Shown here piece by piece: positions 13,993 through 23,390 of a stretch of 36,585 bases of DNA. The notes under the pieces were generated by a model. It was given only the letters and a program-made list of their open reading frames with translations. It was not told the DNA's origin and did no database searches. The position numbers were made by a program, and so were the translations under genes. Every line of letters starts with the position of its first letter. Within the stretch, counting starts at the first letter, position 1. The DNA lies in NCBI GenBank assembly GCA_031261525.1, contig JAISJM010000086.1:1-36585 (forward strand). The letters are read 5' to 3'. The DNA is from Eubacteriales Family XIII. Incertae Sedis bacterium. GTDB lineage: Bacteria; Bacillota; Clostridia; Peptostreptococcales; Anaerovoracaceae.

Positions 13993-16900
13993 TTATTGAT
14001 CAGCAGGAAGTGGCTGAACCTTAGGCAATCTAGCTTTAATCGTATTGAACAAGTTGTCTGTGATTGGCAATGCGTCAACCAATGCTGCGTCGCCAACAAC
14101 GACAAGTTTCGCCACTGTTGGAGCAAGCACGCCGCCGAGAATCTCATCGATATCGCTGTATCTATAAAGCGGCAATACATCTTCCATCTCCTCCGAGATA
14201 TCGGAAGTACCGGCCCAAGCAAAGTCGATTTCGTAGATTGCAGCGATTTCTTGTGCAATCTGGAAGTTGTTATATGGGACATCTTCAGATACTGCTTCCT
14301 GAACAAGTCTCAATCTTCTCTCCGTGTTGGTAAAGGTACCATCGGTGGAAGCAAATCCAGTTCCTGGCAATACGACATTGGCAGCCGCCGCAGTCTTCGT
14401 CAGATGCGTATCACTGACCATGATGAAGTCTGCATCGAGATCATAACCTGCACCGATTGGATCTTCGCCAAAGATGAGCAATGCCTTCTTACCGATAGCC
14501 GCCTCTGCTCCAGCAGTAATTCCCAAATCTACCAATCCTTGTGAATTATTCTTACTCTTAATCTGTAAGATTCCATCACGAGGTGCACCAAGGTGACCGC
14601 TTACGAGTGCAATGTCAGCGAGCAAGGTTGCAGCTTCTACACTTACAACATTCTGCGCATAGACAACCATCGCTTTCTTCGCAGAGACATAAGCATCGGC
14701 AATTGCTTTCGCTTCGTCACTTACGGTTACACCAGCTAGAGATGCTGTAAATTCTTCAAGACCATCAATTGACTTTGCACCAGCGTCAACGACAGCCTTT
14801 GCAATTTCCTTGATAAATGTTAAATCATTGCCAGCGAGATAATGCTTCTCAGCCCAAGCCATGTTAATCTGGCTGTATTCCGCTGGATTGATCAGGATTA
14901 CGCGAGCGCCAGCTTCCGCAGCTTGCTTGAGTTTGAGTCTGATAACTGGATTGTATGCAGCATCAAATCCAACCGCTAAGATTACATTTGTAGAAAGTAG
15001 CTCATCAATCGTGTTTGGTGAGGCATTGAGTCCTGTAACAGCCTCAAGTCCACTTGCACGGTTGTTGAATGAGAATACATCTGCACCAATCTCATCGGCG
15101 AGAGCTTTAAACGCATAAGCCTCTTCGTTGGTGTAACGATCAGAGATTGCCACGCCGACAGCATTCTTACCATATCTGGCAGCAATACTTTGAGCTTTCT
15201 TCGCAACCATGACAAATGCATCATAGTAATCTGCTTCCACTAATTCTTTATCTGTATTTCTCAAAGCAGGAGCAATGAGCTTTCCATCAAGATTCGCTGC
15301 GTCAAATCCCCATTTACCGCATCCGCAGAGAAGTCCAGCATTTACCGCACCATCTTTATCTGGAACGGACTTGATGAGTAAGTCACCACGTGTCTCAAGT
15401 GTAATCGAGCAACCAACAGAACAGAAGCTACAAGTTGTATCCGTCTCAAAAGTCTCAACTGGCACAGATTTTGGAATGGATAGTCTTTCTTGCAATGCAC
15501 CCGTTGGACATACTGCGACACACTGACCACAAGAGATACAGCCAGACTCTGCGAGTGGCTTCTCAAGGGTAGGTCTTACAATGGTATCGAATCCTCTATC
15601 CACAAGTCCAAGTGCACCAACACCCATGACTTCATCGCAGGCTCTTACGCAGAGTCCGCAAAGGATACATTTGTTGGAATCGCGGATGATAAATGGATGC
15701 CCATCATCATATTCACCAGGATCGATTGGATCGCCATCTTCGTCTTCAAGGGAATAATCGCCAGCAAATCGGTCAGGCTCTACGTTGTATTCGCGAGCAA
15801 AATCAATCAGCTTACACTCGAAGTAATCGCCACAACCACACTCTAAGCAACGGTTTGCATCTTCTACAGCTTGCTCTTCATCATATCCGAAGACGACTTC
15901 TGTAAAGTTGTCTTTTCTCTCATCTGGCTTTAATTGATCCATTGTTGGACGGCAAAGTCTCTCTCTGTCTTCGAAAGTAAACTCATCGACGTCGTCTCTC
16001 TTTACGACATAATTTGGCGCATATGCAAGCTCTTCACCAGCAAGGTAAGCATCGATTGTCTCTGTTGCTTTCTTTGCATCGCCAATTGCTTCAACAGCAA
16101 TTGAAATCTTGTCATTACCGCAGTCGCCACCAGCAAATACGCCAGGGATACTCGTCATAAATGTCGTAGGATCATAAGAAATCGCATTGCGCTTTGTCTT
16201 CTCAACGGAATCAAGACCGTCTGGATTGACCGCTTGACCAATTGCAAGAATTACGTTGTCAACTTGGATTGTCTCCGTCTTGCCTTCTACTGCAAATGGT
16301 TTACGGCGACCGCTTTCATCAGGCTCACCGAGTTCCATAACTTGAAGAATCATCTCTTTGACGTGACCATTTTCATCCTTAACGATTTCCAGTGGATTTG
16401 TCAGATTCTTGAAGATTACGCCTTCTTCTTCCGCCTCTTCGATTTCAATCAAGTCTGCAGGCATCTCGTCCTTTGTACGACGATAGACATTGTAGACATT
16501 TTCAGCCCCGAGTCTTACTGCTGTACGGCAAGCGTCCATTGCAGTGTTACCACCGCCGACAATTGCGACATTTGCACCGAGTTTGATTTCTTCGTTACGG
16601 ACAACTTTACGTAGTAAGTCGATACCGCCGATAACGCCTTCTGCGTCTTCGCCCTTTGCGCCAACGCCTGTGGACACCCATGCGCCAATACCGAGGACGA
16701 CTGCATCATAATCGTTGCGCAGGGTCTCGAAGTCAACATCAACGCCAACCTTTGTATCGGTGACGATTTCGATACCCATCTCTTCCAAGATTGCAATCTC
16801 ATCATCGATGACGCCACCTGGAAGACGATACTCTGGGATACCATAGCGAAGCATACCACCAGCTTTAGGCATTGCTTCCAAAATTGTAATATTGTGACCG

Positions 16901-17544
16901 CGCTGACGAAGCCAGAATGCGAGCGATAGACCGAATGGACCACCACCGACAATGACAACGGATTTCTCTGTATCATCTGCAATTTCTGGGATATATGGAT
17001 GGTCGGAATCCATATCCATCTCAGCGACAAAACGCTTCTGCCAAGCAATCGCGATTGGATCATCAACCAAACCGCGGCGACATTCGTCTTCACAAGGATG
17101 TGGACAGACTCTACCGATACAACCTGGTAGTGGAATGCTTTCTTTTACGACTTTAATCGCCTCTTCATACTCACCATTTGCAATGAGTCCAACATAACCT
17201 TGACAATCGGAGCCTGCTGGGCAAGCGAGGTGACAAGGTGGACGGCAATCGCCGACGTGATTGGATAGAAGCAATTCTAGGTTTGTCTTTCTGGAATCAC
17301 GGACTCTTTCTGTATCTGTCAAGATGACCATGCCAGGCGATACGACTGTCGCACAAGCCTTCATCATCTTTGGCATACCCTCGATTTCGACCATACACAG
17401 TCCGCAAGAACCGTATATTTCAGTCCGCTCATCGAAGCAAAGCGTCGGAATAAAGATGTCATTTTCCTTTGCAACATCAAGGATGGTCTGGCCAGCGAGC
17501 GCCTTTACTTCCTTGCCGTCAATATTTAATCTCAATGTATTCAT
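13993..17544 (-). CDS. Fused NuoG-like/GltD-like subunit of an Stn-type transhydrogenase (candidate)
   Basis: ATG at 17544 follows GGGGGGAG; the longer frame to 17607 overlaps the previous gene. The 1183 residues contain, in order: a [2Fe-2S] ferredoxin domain (C36, C47, C50, C64); a GltD/NfnB-type N-domain with eight Cys (C100-C114 and C142-C155, DCRPPCHLACPA and GRVCPHPCEDECRRG); a FAD fold (VVIVGGGPFGLSLAF, ~196-210) and NAD(P) fold (VAIVGGGNTAMDAC, ~325-340, with YRR typical of NADP binding); a short Cys cluster (CLECGCGDYFEC, ~567-577); two [4Fe-4S] ferredoxin motifs (C626-C636, C669-C679); and a formate-dehydrogenase-like domain (C705, C708, C712, C740) of only ~480 residues with no Cys or Sec at the catalytic position. 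So it should not oxidise formate. With the NuoF and NuoE partners it resembles StnABC of Sporomusa. Confidence 0.85.
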   Translation of the reverse strand: MNTLRLNIDGKEVKALAGQTILDVAKENDIFIPTLCFDERTEIYGSCGLCMVEIEGMPKMMKACATVVSPGMVILTDTERVRDSRKTNLELLLSNHVGDCRPPCHLACPAGSDCQGYVGLIANGEYEEAIKVVKESIPLPGCIGRVCPHPCEDECRRGLVDDPIAIAWQKRFVAEMDMDSDHPYIPEIADDTEKSVVIVGGGPFGLSLAFWLRQRGHNITILEAMPKAGGMLRYGIPEYRLPGGVIDDEIAILEEMGIEIVTDTKVGVDVDFETLRNDYDAVVLGIGAWVSTGVGAKGEDAEGVIGGIDLLRKVVRNEEIKLGANVAIVGGGNTAMDACRTAVRLGAENVYNVYRRTKDEMPADLIEIEEAEEEGVIFKNLTNPLEIVKDENGHVKEMILQVMELGEPDESGRRKPFAVEGKTETIQVDNVILAIGQAVNPDGLDSVEKTKRNAISYDPTTFMTSIPGVFAGGDCGNDKISIAVEAIGDAKKATETIDAYLAGEELAYAPNYVVKRDDVDEFTFEDRERLCRPTMDQLKPDERKDNFTEVVFGYDEEQAVEDANRCLECGCGDYFECKLIDFAREYNVEPDRFAGDYSLEDEDGDPIDPGEYDDGHPFIIRDSNKCILCGLCVRACDEVMGVGALGLVDRGFDTIVRPTLEKPLAESGCISCGQCVAVCPTGALQERLSIPKSVPVETFETDTTCSFCSVGCSITLETRGDLLIKSVPDKDGAVNAGLLCGCGKWGFDAANLDGKLIAPALRNTDKELVEADYYDAFVMVAKKAQSIAARYGKNAVGVAISDRYTNEEAYAFKALADEIGADVFSFNNRASGLEAVTGLNASPNTIDELLSTNVILAVGFDAAYNPVIRLKLKQAAEAGARVILINPAEYSQINMAWAEKHYLAGNDLTFIKEIAKAVVDAGAKSIDGLEEFTASLAGVTVSDEAKAIADAYVSAKKAMVVYAQNVVSVEAATLLADIALVSGHLGAPRDGILQIKSKNNSQGLVDLGITAGAEAAIGKKALLIFGEDPIGAGYDLDADFIMVSDTHLTKTAAAANVVLPGTGFASTDGTFTNTERRLRLVQEAVSEDVPYNNFQIAQEIAAIYEIDFAWAGTSDISEEMEDVLPLYRYSDIDEILGGVLAPTVAKLVVVGDAALVDALPITDNLFNTIKARLPKVQPLPADQ

Positions 17545-17564
17545 TGTATTAACTCCCCCCACTA

Positions 17565-19316
17565 CTAATCGCGAATTACTGCACTGAATTTGCAAGCTTC
17601 TTCGCACTTACCGCACTTGATACATTTGTCATGATCAACTACGTGCTGTCCCTTCACCTCGCCTGTAATCGCGCCAACTGGGCACTGTCGAGCACAAGCG
17701 GTACAACCGATGCACTTGTCATTGATTGTAAATGTGATGAGAGCCTTGCAATAGTGAGCTGTACAATGTTTGTTGTAGATATGATCCTCATACTCGTGAC
17801 GGAAATACTTAATCGTCGTAAGTACAGGATTTGGTGCAGTCTGTCCAAGTCCACACATCGAACCATCTCGAATCTTCAGTGCAAGCTCTTCCAAAAGTTC
17901 GATGTCGCCATCTTTGCCTTTGCCTTGTGTGATTCGCTCAAGAATCTCAAGCATTCTCTTTGTACCAACACGGCAGTAATTACACTTACCACAACTTTCC
18001 TTTCTTGTAAAATCAAGGAAATATCGTGCCATGTCAACCATGCAAGTATCTTCGTCCATGACAATCATACCGCCAGAACCAACGATAGCACCCGTTTTAT
18101 TGATATTTTCATAATCAACTGGTGTATCGATGAGTGCTGCTGGAATACATCCGCCAGATGGTCCACCCATCTGAACTGCCTTAAATGCCTTATCATTTTT
18201 GACGCCATCGCCGATGCCATAGATGACATCCTTTAGAGGAAGTCCCATTGGAACCTCAACGAGTCCGCCTTTTTTAATCTTGCCAGCAAGTGCAAATACC
18301 TTCGTACCCTTTGACTTATCCGTACCCATTGCACCGAATGCAGCGCCGCCCTCTGTGATAATCCAAGGAACATTGGCAAATGTCTCAACATTGTTGATAT
18401 TGGTTGGTTTCTGCCAGAAACCTTTCTGAGCTGGGAATGGTGGTTTGAGTCTAGGCATGCCACGCTCCCCTTCAAGGGATGCAATCAGAGCCGTCTCTTC
18501 ACCGCAGACAAATGCGCCAGCACCAGCCTTGATTCGGATATCATACGAATAGTTGCTACCTAAGATATTTTCACCTAAGAAGCCTTTTTCTCTTGCCTGT
18601 CCAAGTGCGATATTCAGACGCTTGATTGCGAGTGGATACTCCGCTCTTACGTAGATAACGCCTTCACTCGCGCCCATTGCATAACCACCGATGGTCATAC
18701 CTTCGATGAGTGAATGTGGATCTCCTTCCAATACGGAACGATCCATGAATGCTCCAGGATCGCCCTCATCGGCGTTACAGCACATATATTTCTCAGTACC
18801 TGGGCTCTGTTTTGCAGCGTTCCACTTGAACCAAGTTGGGAATCCTGCGCCACCACGACCTCTAAGTCCAGAGACTTTGATTTCTTCAATTACATCGTCC
18901 TGTGACATTGTTGTGAGAACTTTTTTAATGCCCTCATAGCCACCTATTGCAATGTATTCATTGATATCCTCAGGATCGATGATACCAGCATTTCGAAGTA
19001 CGATACGCTTTTGATTGGACAAAAATGCTTCGTCTTTTTCGCTGATTAATTTTTCATTCAATACCTTGCCATTTTTGACATGGGACTCAACGATTGCGGG
19101 TACGTCTGCAGGTTGAACCTGTACGTATCGCGCGGTAAGTTCTTTATCATTGTCGTAAATGTCAACAATTGGTTCTAGGTAACAATTTCCGACACAGCCT
19201 GCAAGTTCAACACGTGCATCCAGACCTTCGGTGCTGATTAAATTTTCAAGCGCATCGCTTGTTTTCTTTGCTCCGGACGCGACTCCGCAGCTGCCCTGTC
19301 CTACTACTATCTTCAT
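17565..19316 (-). CDS. NuoF/HydB-like NAD(H)-binding flavoprotein subunit
   Basis: The 583-residue protein has a thioredoxin-like [2Fe-2S] N-domain (C10, then GCVGNC at 41-45), the NuoF core with the FMN/NADH motif GLRGRGGAGFPTWFKW (~150-165) and CNADEGDPGAFMDR, GAGAFVCGEETALIASLEG, the N3-type [4Fe-4S] site SCGKCNYCRVGT plus a distant Cys in MCGLGQTAPNP, and a C-terminal two-cluster ferredoxin (CIGCTACARQCP, CIKCGKCEEACKF). This order is that of HydB/NuoF in bifurcating hydrogenases and Stn complexes. It exchanges electrons with NAD(H). It is second in the operon, 20 bases ahead of the fused subunit and 12 bases behind the NuoE-like gene. Confidence 0.93.
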   Translation of the reverse strand: MKIVVGQGSCGVASGAKKTSDALENLISTEGLDARVELAGCVGNCYLEPIVDIYDNDKELTARYVQVQPADVPAIVESHVKNGKVLNEKLISEKDEAFLSNQKRIVLRNAGIIDPEDINEYIAIGGYEGIKKVLTTMSQDDVIEEIKVSGLRGRGGAGFPTWFKWNAAKQSPGTEKYMCCNADEGDPGAFMDRSVLEGDPHSLIEGMTIGGYAMGASEGVIYVRAEYPLAIKRLNIALGQAREKGFLGENILGSNYSYDIRIKAGAGAFVCGEETALIASLEGERGMPRLKPPFPAQKGFWQKPTNINNVETFANVPWIITEGGAAFGAMGTDKSKGTKVFALAGKIKKGGLVEVPMGLPLKDVIYGIGDGVKNDKAFKAVQMGGPSGGCIPAALIDTPVDYENINKTGAIVGSGGMIVMDEDTCMVDMARYFLDFTRKESCGKCNYCRVGTKRMLEILERITQGKGKDGDIELLEELALKIRDGSMCGLGQTAPNPVLTTIKYFRHEYEDHIYNKHCTAHYCKALITFTINDKCIGCTACARQCPVGAITGEVKGQHVVDHDKCIKCGKCEEACKFSAVIRD

Positions 19317-19328
19317 CGTAACACCCCT

Positions 19329-19838
19329 TTATCTACTCTGAATCTGCTTAATTGCTTCAACGACCTTCGTCTTTGTCAGATTTCCAAATGTCTCGTCACC
19401 ATCTTTGCTCTTAATCATCATGACTGGCGCAAGCGAACAACAACCTAGGCACGCTACGTTGTTGAGAGTAAACTTATTGTCAGGTGTAGTTTCATTGTCT
19501 TGAATTCCAAGATATTCTGTAATTGCCTCTTCAATAAGAGCAGCGCCATTGACATGACAAGCTGTTCCTTGACAAAGCATAATCAGATACTCGCCGATTG
19601 GCTCGAGTCTAAACTGTGCGTAGAAAGTTGCAACACCATAAATTTTAGCTGGAGTGATGCCTGTCTTCTTCGAAATGTAGTCAATAGCTTCCTTTGATAG
19701 ATATCCATGGATATCTTGCGTCTGTTGAAGTATGGAGATCAAGCTTCCCTTAATCTTGCCGTACTTTTCCAGAATTGGATCCAATTCCTTGAGATCCAAA
19801 TCTGTAGCTTGAGGCTCCGCGCCACAATTTTCACACAT
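19329..19838 (-). CDS. NuoE/HydC-like [2Fe-2S] subunit
   Basis: The ATG at 19838 (169 residues) is preferred, 7 bases after GGAGGAG; the GTG at 19853 lies inside that site. The helical head (LDPILEKYGKIKGSLISILQ, then DIHGYLSKEAIDYISKKTGI) is followed by the thioredoxin-fold cluster domain with LCQGTACHVNGA and NVACLGCCSLAP, giving the four cluster ligands in C-x4-C and C-x3-C spacing. It is the electron-relay partner of the NuoF-like protein encoded next. The unusual start MCENCG adds two Cys with no family role that I know. Confidence 0.93.
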   Translation of the reverse strand: MCENCGAEPQATDLDLKELDPILEKYGKIKGSLISILQQTQDIHGYLSKEAIDYISKKTGITPAKIYGVATFYAQFRLEPIGEYLIMLCQGTACHVNGAALIEEAITEYLGIQDNETTPDNKFTLNNVACLGCCSLAPVMMIKSKDGDETFGNLTKTKVVEAIKQIQSR

Positions 19839-19972
19839 AATTATCTCCTCCACTTTTACTTACATGAAGACTGCAACCGCGGGCTTGCGATAACATCCTT
19901 CACCCCTATTTATATATATGCTGAATAAAATCCGAAAAAAGATTCATTTCAGCAACACATAACGAATCTATT

Positions 19973-20012
19973 TTATCACATATAGCAACGAAAGTGTGAT
20001 AAATTTTTCACA
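19973..20012. promoter_or_regulatory. TGTGA/TCACA half sites upstream of the transhydrogenase operon (Rex- or CRP-like candidate)
   Basis: TTATCACA (19973-19980), TGTGATAA (19995-20002) and TTTCACA (20006-20012) lie in the divergent region. The last two form a near-perfect 18-bp dyad TGTGA-N8-TCACA. Rex boxes use TTGTGA-N6-TCACAA, so the spacing here is 2 bases too long; a redox regulator is tempting for this operon but not proven. The minus strand reads TGTGATAAAAT over the first site, a possible extended -10 for the operon. Confidence 0.4.
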
Positions 20013-20135
20013 AAGTTTGACTAAAGACGATTGAAAATGACATAATTTGATAATTTTCTTAAAATTCTTGCGATTTACAATATATAAAGTCCATCTCGGT
20101 GATATGGCTGATTATATCAGATATTTATATATTTA

Positions 20136-20144
20136 TGCTATAAT
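20136..20144 (+). promoter_or_regulatory. Extended -10 promoter of holA, implying a leaderless mRNA
   Basis: TG-c-TATAAT (20136-20144) is a perfect extended -10. Transcription would start near 20151-20152, which is the ATG of holA. No clear -35 and no Shine-Dalgarno sequence lie upstream of the ATG. Confidence 0.6.
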
Positions 20145-20151
20145 ATAAAGC

Positions 20152-21228
20152 ATGGCTTATAAAAATGACAAAAAAACGAATAAACCGTTAGGTTTTGAAC
20201 TGATTCGCGATGCAATGAGTAGCAATACTGTTGATAATTTTGGTGTAATCTTGCTTTTCGGACGAGAACAATTACTCGTCAAAATGTATCAAGACAGAAT
20301 CATCAATCGATATGTGAATCCAGCGGTACGCGACTTTGACCTCGAAATCATCGAGGAACCTTCATCTGCGGATACAATTTTAAATGCGCTTGAGATGCTT
20401 CCTATGATGTCGCCCAAGCGTGTCGTTGTTGTGGATCATTTCAAAGGATTTGATGCTGCAAAAGACACGGTTGCGTCGTTGACAGACTACATCTCAAAAT
20501 CAATGAATCCATCGACCGTATTGATTTTCGTTCAAGATGAAGTAAAGAAGACGAGTGCACTGTACAAAGCGATTCAGAAACTGGGGAGCGCTTTTGAGAT
20601 GGAAAGTCTGCCGCGCCCTGCACTTCAAAACTGGATATCTGGAAAGCTTGAAGAAACGATTCGTAAGTATGTGGCTGATGATTCAAGGCAAATGGACCAA
20701 TCCGTCATCAATGCAATCATTGAGCGCAGCGGCTACCTCAGCGATGCAGGTAGCGATTTGTACGAAATTGACAACATCATCGATATTATCTGTGCCTATG
20801 CTGGGCAAGGAAAAATGCCAACCGTATCCGATGTTGAAGCATGCACAGATACAATTACTGAGGTTATCATCTGGGATTTATTAGACGCTGTAAGTATCGG
20901 CAACAAAGAACGTGGCTTATACATGCTCGAGACGATGCTTCTCCAAGGTGAAAGTATCTTTGGACTTCTTGCTTTATTAATCGGGCAGTTTGAAATCATG
21001 ATGGGCGTCAAAGAGATGCAGGCACTTCGGTACACAGACCAGCAAATGTTGAAAGCACTGAATCAAAAAAGTATGTTTCGCGTCAATAAACTGGCTGGCT
21101 ATGCTAGAAAATACGATTTAAAGCAGCTCATGGATCTCGTGAGCATGCTATACACAGTTGACAAACACATCAAGACAGGCGTGTATCCAGAGACGCTGGC
21201 ACTTACGATGTGTATTGCAAGTATGTAA
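20152..21228 (+). CDS. holA: DNA polymerase III delta subunit
   Basis: The 358-residue protein matches the clamp-loader delta subunit, which opens the sliding clamp. NFGVILLFGREQLLVKMYQD (~28-48) corresponds to the family's YLLyGeE..l, MSPKRVVVVDHF to the strand following Walker-like region, and the helical C-terminal collar domain includes IWDLLDAVSIGNKERGLYML with LLALLIGQFEIMMGVKEM. Delta has no functional ATP site, and none is seen. It heads a two-gene plus-strand unit with rqcH. The start ATG sits about 8 bases after a TATAAT and lacks a ribosome binding site. Confidence 0.9.
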   Translation: MAYKNDKKTNKPLGFELIRDAMSSNTVDNFGVILLFGREQLLVKMYQDRIINRYVNPAVRDFDLEIIEEPSSADTILNALEMLPMMSPKRVVVVDHFKGFDAAKDTVASLTDYISKSMNPSTVLIFVQDEVKKTSALYKAIQKLGSAFEMESLPRPALQNWISGKLEETIRKYVADDSRQMDQSVINAIIERSGYLSDAGSDLYEIDNIIDIICAYAGQGKMPTVSDVEACTDTITEVIIWDLLDAVSIGNKERGLYMLETMLLQGESIFGLLALLIGQFEIMMGVKEMQALRYTDQQMLKALNQKSMFRVNKLAGYARKYDLKQLMDLVSMLYTVDKHIKTGVYPETLALTMCIASM

Positions 21229-21286
21229 ATAGAGCCTCGCTTAGCCAAAATCATACAACAATTAATTATAAGTTAGGAATAAGAAT

Positions 21287-23161
21287 ATGCCTTTTGATAC
21301 CTATGTCGCGCAAGCAGTTGCGTACGAACTCGACAGCCAACTTGCCACGGGCCGCATTGAAAAAATATTGCAACCACAACGAGATGAAATCATTCTCAAT
21401 ATCAGCGTCTTTCGCAGTGACGATCATTTGGAGGCTGTAACAACTGATACTGCGACCACAGCAGCGTCAGCAACTACGACAACTGTAGCGACTGCAGCAG
21501 TTACAACCCCTGCAACGCCCCTCCCCAAACGCGCAAAATACAATCTGCTTCTCAGCGCAAGTAGCGCACATCCGAGAATCTTCATCAGCAAAGAAAAGCA
21601 TGATAGCGGCGAATCTGCATATAATTTCTTAATGGTATTAAGAAAGCATATCGCAGGTGGTAGAATTGTCAAAATTACCAGTGTTGCTAAAGAACGTATC
21701 GTCAGAGTATATATCAAGAAACACACCGAGCTCGGACTCGTACGCAATTTATGCCTAATTTGTGAAATCATGGGCAAACACAGCAATATCACATTAACGG
21801 ATACAGGAATTGATCCAGATGAGACAAACGCTGACATTCTCTTTCAAGACAGCTACGAGGATGAGCGAATCATCGACGCGATCAAGCGCGTCAGCTTTGA
21901 TGTGAGCCGCACAAGGCAGACACTTCCCAAGATGAAATATCATCTTCCCGATGCTGCAAGAGGCATCAGCCCAATTATGGTAGAAGAAGCAAATACCAGA
22001 GGTGGTCTAGACGCTGGCGGTCTCGATTATATCAACGCACTAGCCTCCGAACATCAATACACCCCTACAATCTACATGAAGGATGCAGAAAATGCCTTAG
22101 ATTTTCATGTATTTGATTTGATTTCCTATATAGATGCAGGCAAATTGCATTTCGACACCGTAAGTAGCATGCTCGAAAAATATTTCGATATGAAAGCGCA
22201 CGGCAACCGTATGAATCAGAAGCGCGGCGACCTCACGCGCCTCATTGATCACGCGCAAAGCAAGCACGAAAAGAAGCTTCAGAAATTGAAATACGACATG
22301 CAGGATGCGAGAAAGCTTGAAGAATACAAACTCTACGGCGATCTTATCACAGCAAATATGTACATGATTTCCCAAGGAGATGAACTCGTCAATCTTCCGA
22401 ATTATTATGCGCAAATGTCGCAAGAGCAAGACATCTCACAAGAGATCGTTCAAGTACGCCTAGACAAACAACTCTCTCCCGCAGCAAATGCCCAAGCATA
22501 CTATAAAAAATACAATAAATCAAAACGCGCGATAGAAGTAAAAACGGAGCAGATAAAAATCACTGAAGACAACATCGATTATCTAGAGGGATACAGAATC
22601 TACATTGATAACGCAGATAGCATCCAAGAACTCGATAAACTAAATGATGAAATATCTGAAGTCACCGGCAAAAAATCCACTAAAAATGGGCAACAAAACA
22701 ATTCCAATAAAGGTAAAGCCGGTAAGCATGGCAAATCAACCAATGCACAAAAGACAGGCACAAAATCCAACAAAAAGATTAAAAATCGCGACTTACTGAC
22801 ATACACCTCAAGTGATGGGCATCGAATTTGGGTCGGTCGTAACAATCAGGAAAATGATTACCTTAGTCTAAAATTTGCAAAAGACACGGATATCTGGCTA
22901 CACACAAAGGACATCCCCGGTTCTCATGTCATCCTAGAAACAGATGACGATGTCCTCAGCCTTGACGACATCGAAGAGACAAGCCTAAAAGAAGCCGCCG
23001 CCATTGCAGCCTATTACAGTAAAGGTAAATTAAGCGAAGGCGTCGGCGTCGATTATGTACGTGTAAAATACATCAAAAAACCCACTGGCGCCAAACTAGG
23101 CAAGGTTATCTTCAAAAATAATCGAACCGTCTATGTGACGCCAACCATTCCAGCAGAATAA
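21287..23161 (+). CDS. rqcH: RqcH, Rqc2/NEMF-family ribosome quality-control factor
   Basis: The 624-residue protein has an NFACT-N domain (MPFDTYVAQAVAYELDSQL, then GRIEKILQP), a coiled-coil/HhH middle (~290-440) and a C-terminal NFACT-R domain with DIWLHTKDIPGSHVIL (~545-560). In other bacteria RqcH binds stalled 50S-peptidyl-tRNA and directs alanine tailing. Two unusual features: a ~30-residue Thr/Ala/Val-rich insert at ~50-80 (TTDTATTAASATTTTVATAA) inside NFACT-N, and a Lys/Asn/Gly-rich linker before NFACT-R (~460-495). The ATG follows AGGAATAAGA, 58 bases after holA. Confidence 0.95.
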   Translation: MPFDTYVAQAVAYELDSQLATGRIEKILQPQRDEIILNISVFRSDDHLEAVTTDTATTAASATTTTVATAAVTTPATPLPKRAKYNLLLSASSAHPRIFISKEKHDSGESAYNFLMVLRKHIAGGRIVKITSVAKERIVRVYIKKHTELGLVRNLCLICEIMGKHSNITLTDTGIDPDETNADILFQDSYEDERIIDAIKRVSFDVSRTRQTLPKMKYHLPDAARGISPIMVEEANTRGGLDAGGLDYINALASEHQYTPTIYMKDAENALDFHVFDLISYIDAGKLHFDTVSSMLEKYFDMKAHGNRMNQKRGDLTRLIDHAQSKHEKKLQKLKYDMQDARKLEEYKLYGDLITANMYMISQGDELVNLPNYYAQMSQEQDISQEIVQVRLDKQLSPAANAQAYYKKYNKSKRAIEVKTEQIKITEDNIDYLEGYRIYIDNADSIQELDKLNDEISEVTGKKSTKNGQQNNSNKGKAGKHGKSTNAQKTGTKSNKKIKNRDLLTYTSSDGHRIWVGRNNQENDYLSLKFAKDTDIWLHTKDIPGSHVILETDDDVLSLDDIEETSLKEAAAIAAYYSKGKLSEGVGVDYVRVKYIKKPTGAKLGKVIFKNNRTVYVTPTIPAE

Positions 23162-23174
23162 ATATATTATCAAG

Positions 23175-23210
23175 AAAGCCGCTCCTGCAAATGTCGCAAG
23201 AACGGCTTTT
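23175..23210 (+). terminator. Terminator of holA-rqcH
   Basis: AAAGCCG(C)TC..TGC pairs with GCA..GA(A)CGGCTTTT and is followed by T-rich sequence, 14 bases after the rqcH stop. The loop contains the 12-mer GCAAATGTCGCA (23187-23198). Confidence 0.75.
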
Positions 23211-23242
23211 AATCTTATTACCATTTATGATAGATTCACAGA

Positions 23243-23302
23243 TTACGTTGTCTTCATAGATTGCTTTTTCTTCCACTGTGCATATAAGGTTGTATTCGAC
23301 AG
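23243..23302 (-). pseudogene. Possible remnant of a surface protein ending in a Listeria-Bacteroides (InlB B-type) repeat
   Basis: The minus strand reads LSNTTLYAQWKKKQSMKTT then TAA. (T)TLYAQW is the highly characteristic end of InlB-type B repeats of Gram-positive surface proteins. Upstream the frame stays open for a short distance without recognisable family sequence. If real, it is the last scrap of a lost gene between the convergent rqcH and rluD. Confidence 0.35.
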
Positions 23303-23390
23303 TTTAATAAATAGTTTTTTATAAATAGAGAGATATCCGAAAGGTGACGGTTGGAAACACACCTGCATAATGCTCTACGCCACCCCCGCA

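Noticed and set aside
13954..14544. 196-codon plus-strand open frame opposite the transhydrogenase fused subunit
   Set aside because: It is the antisense of a clearly conserved coding sequence and has no recognisable protein family.
13993..17544. Formate dehydrogenase or [FeFe]-hydrogenase catalytic subunit
   Set aside because: The molybdopterin-type domain is short and has no Cys/Sec at the active site; none of the H-cluster motifs (TSCCP, PCxxKxxE) is present.
17631..18236. 201-codon plus-strand open frame opposite the NuoF-like gene
   Set aside because: Antisense shadow; high Cys/Ile/Thr content reflects the complement of cluster-binding motifs.
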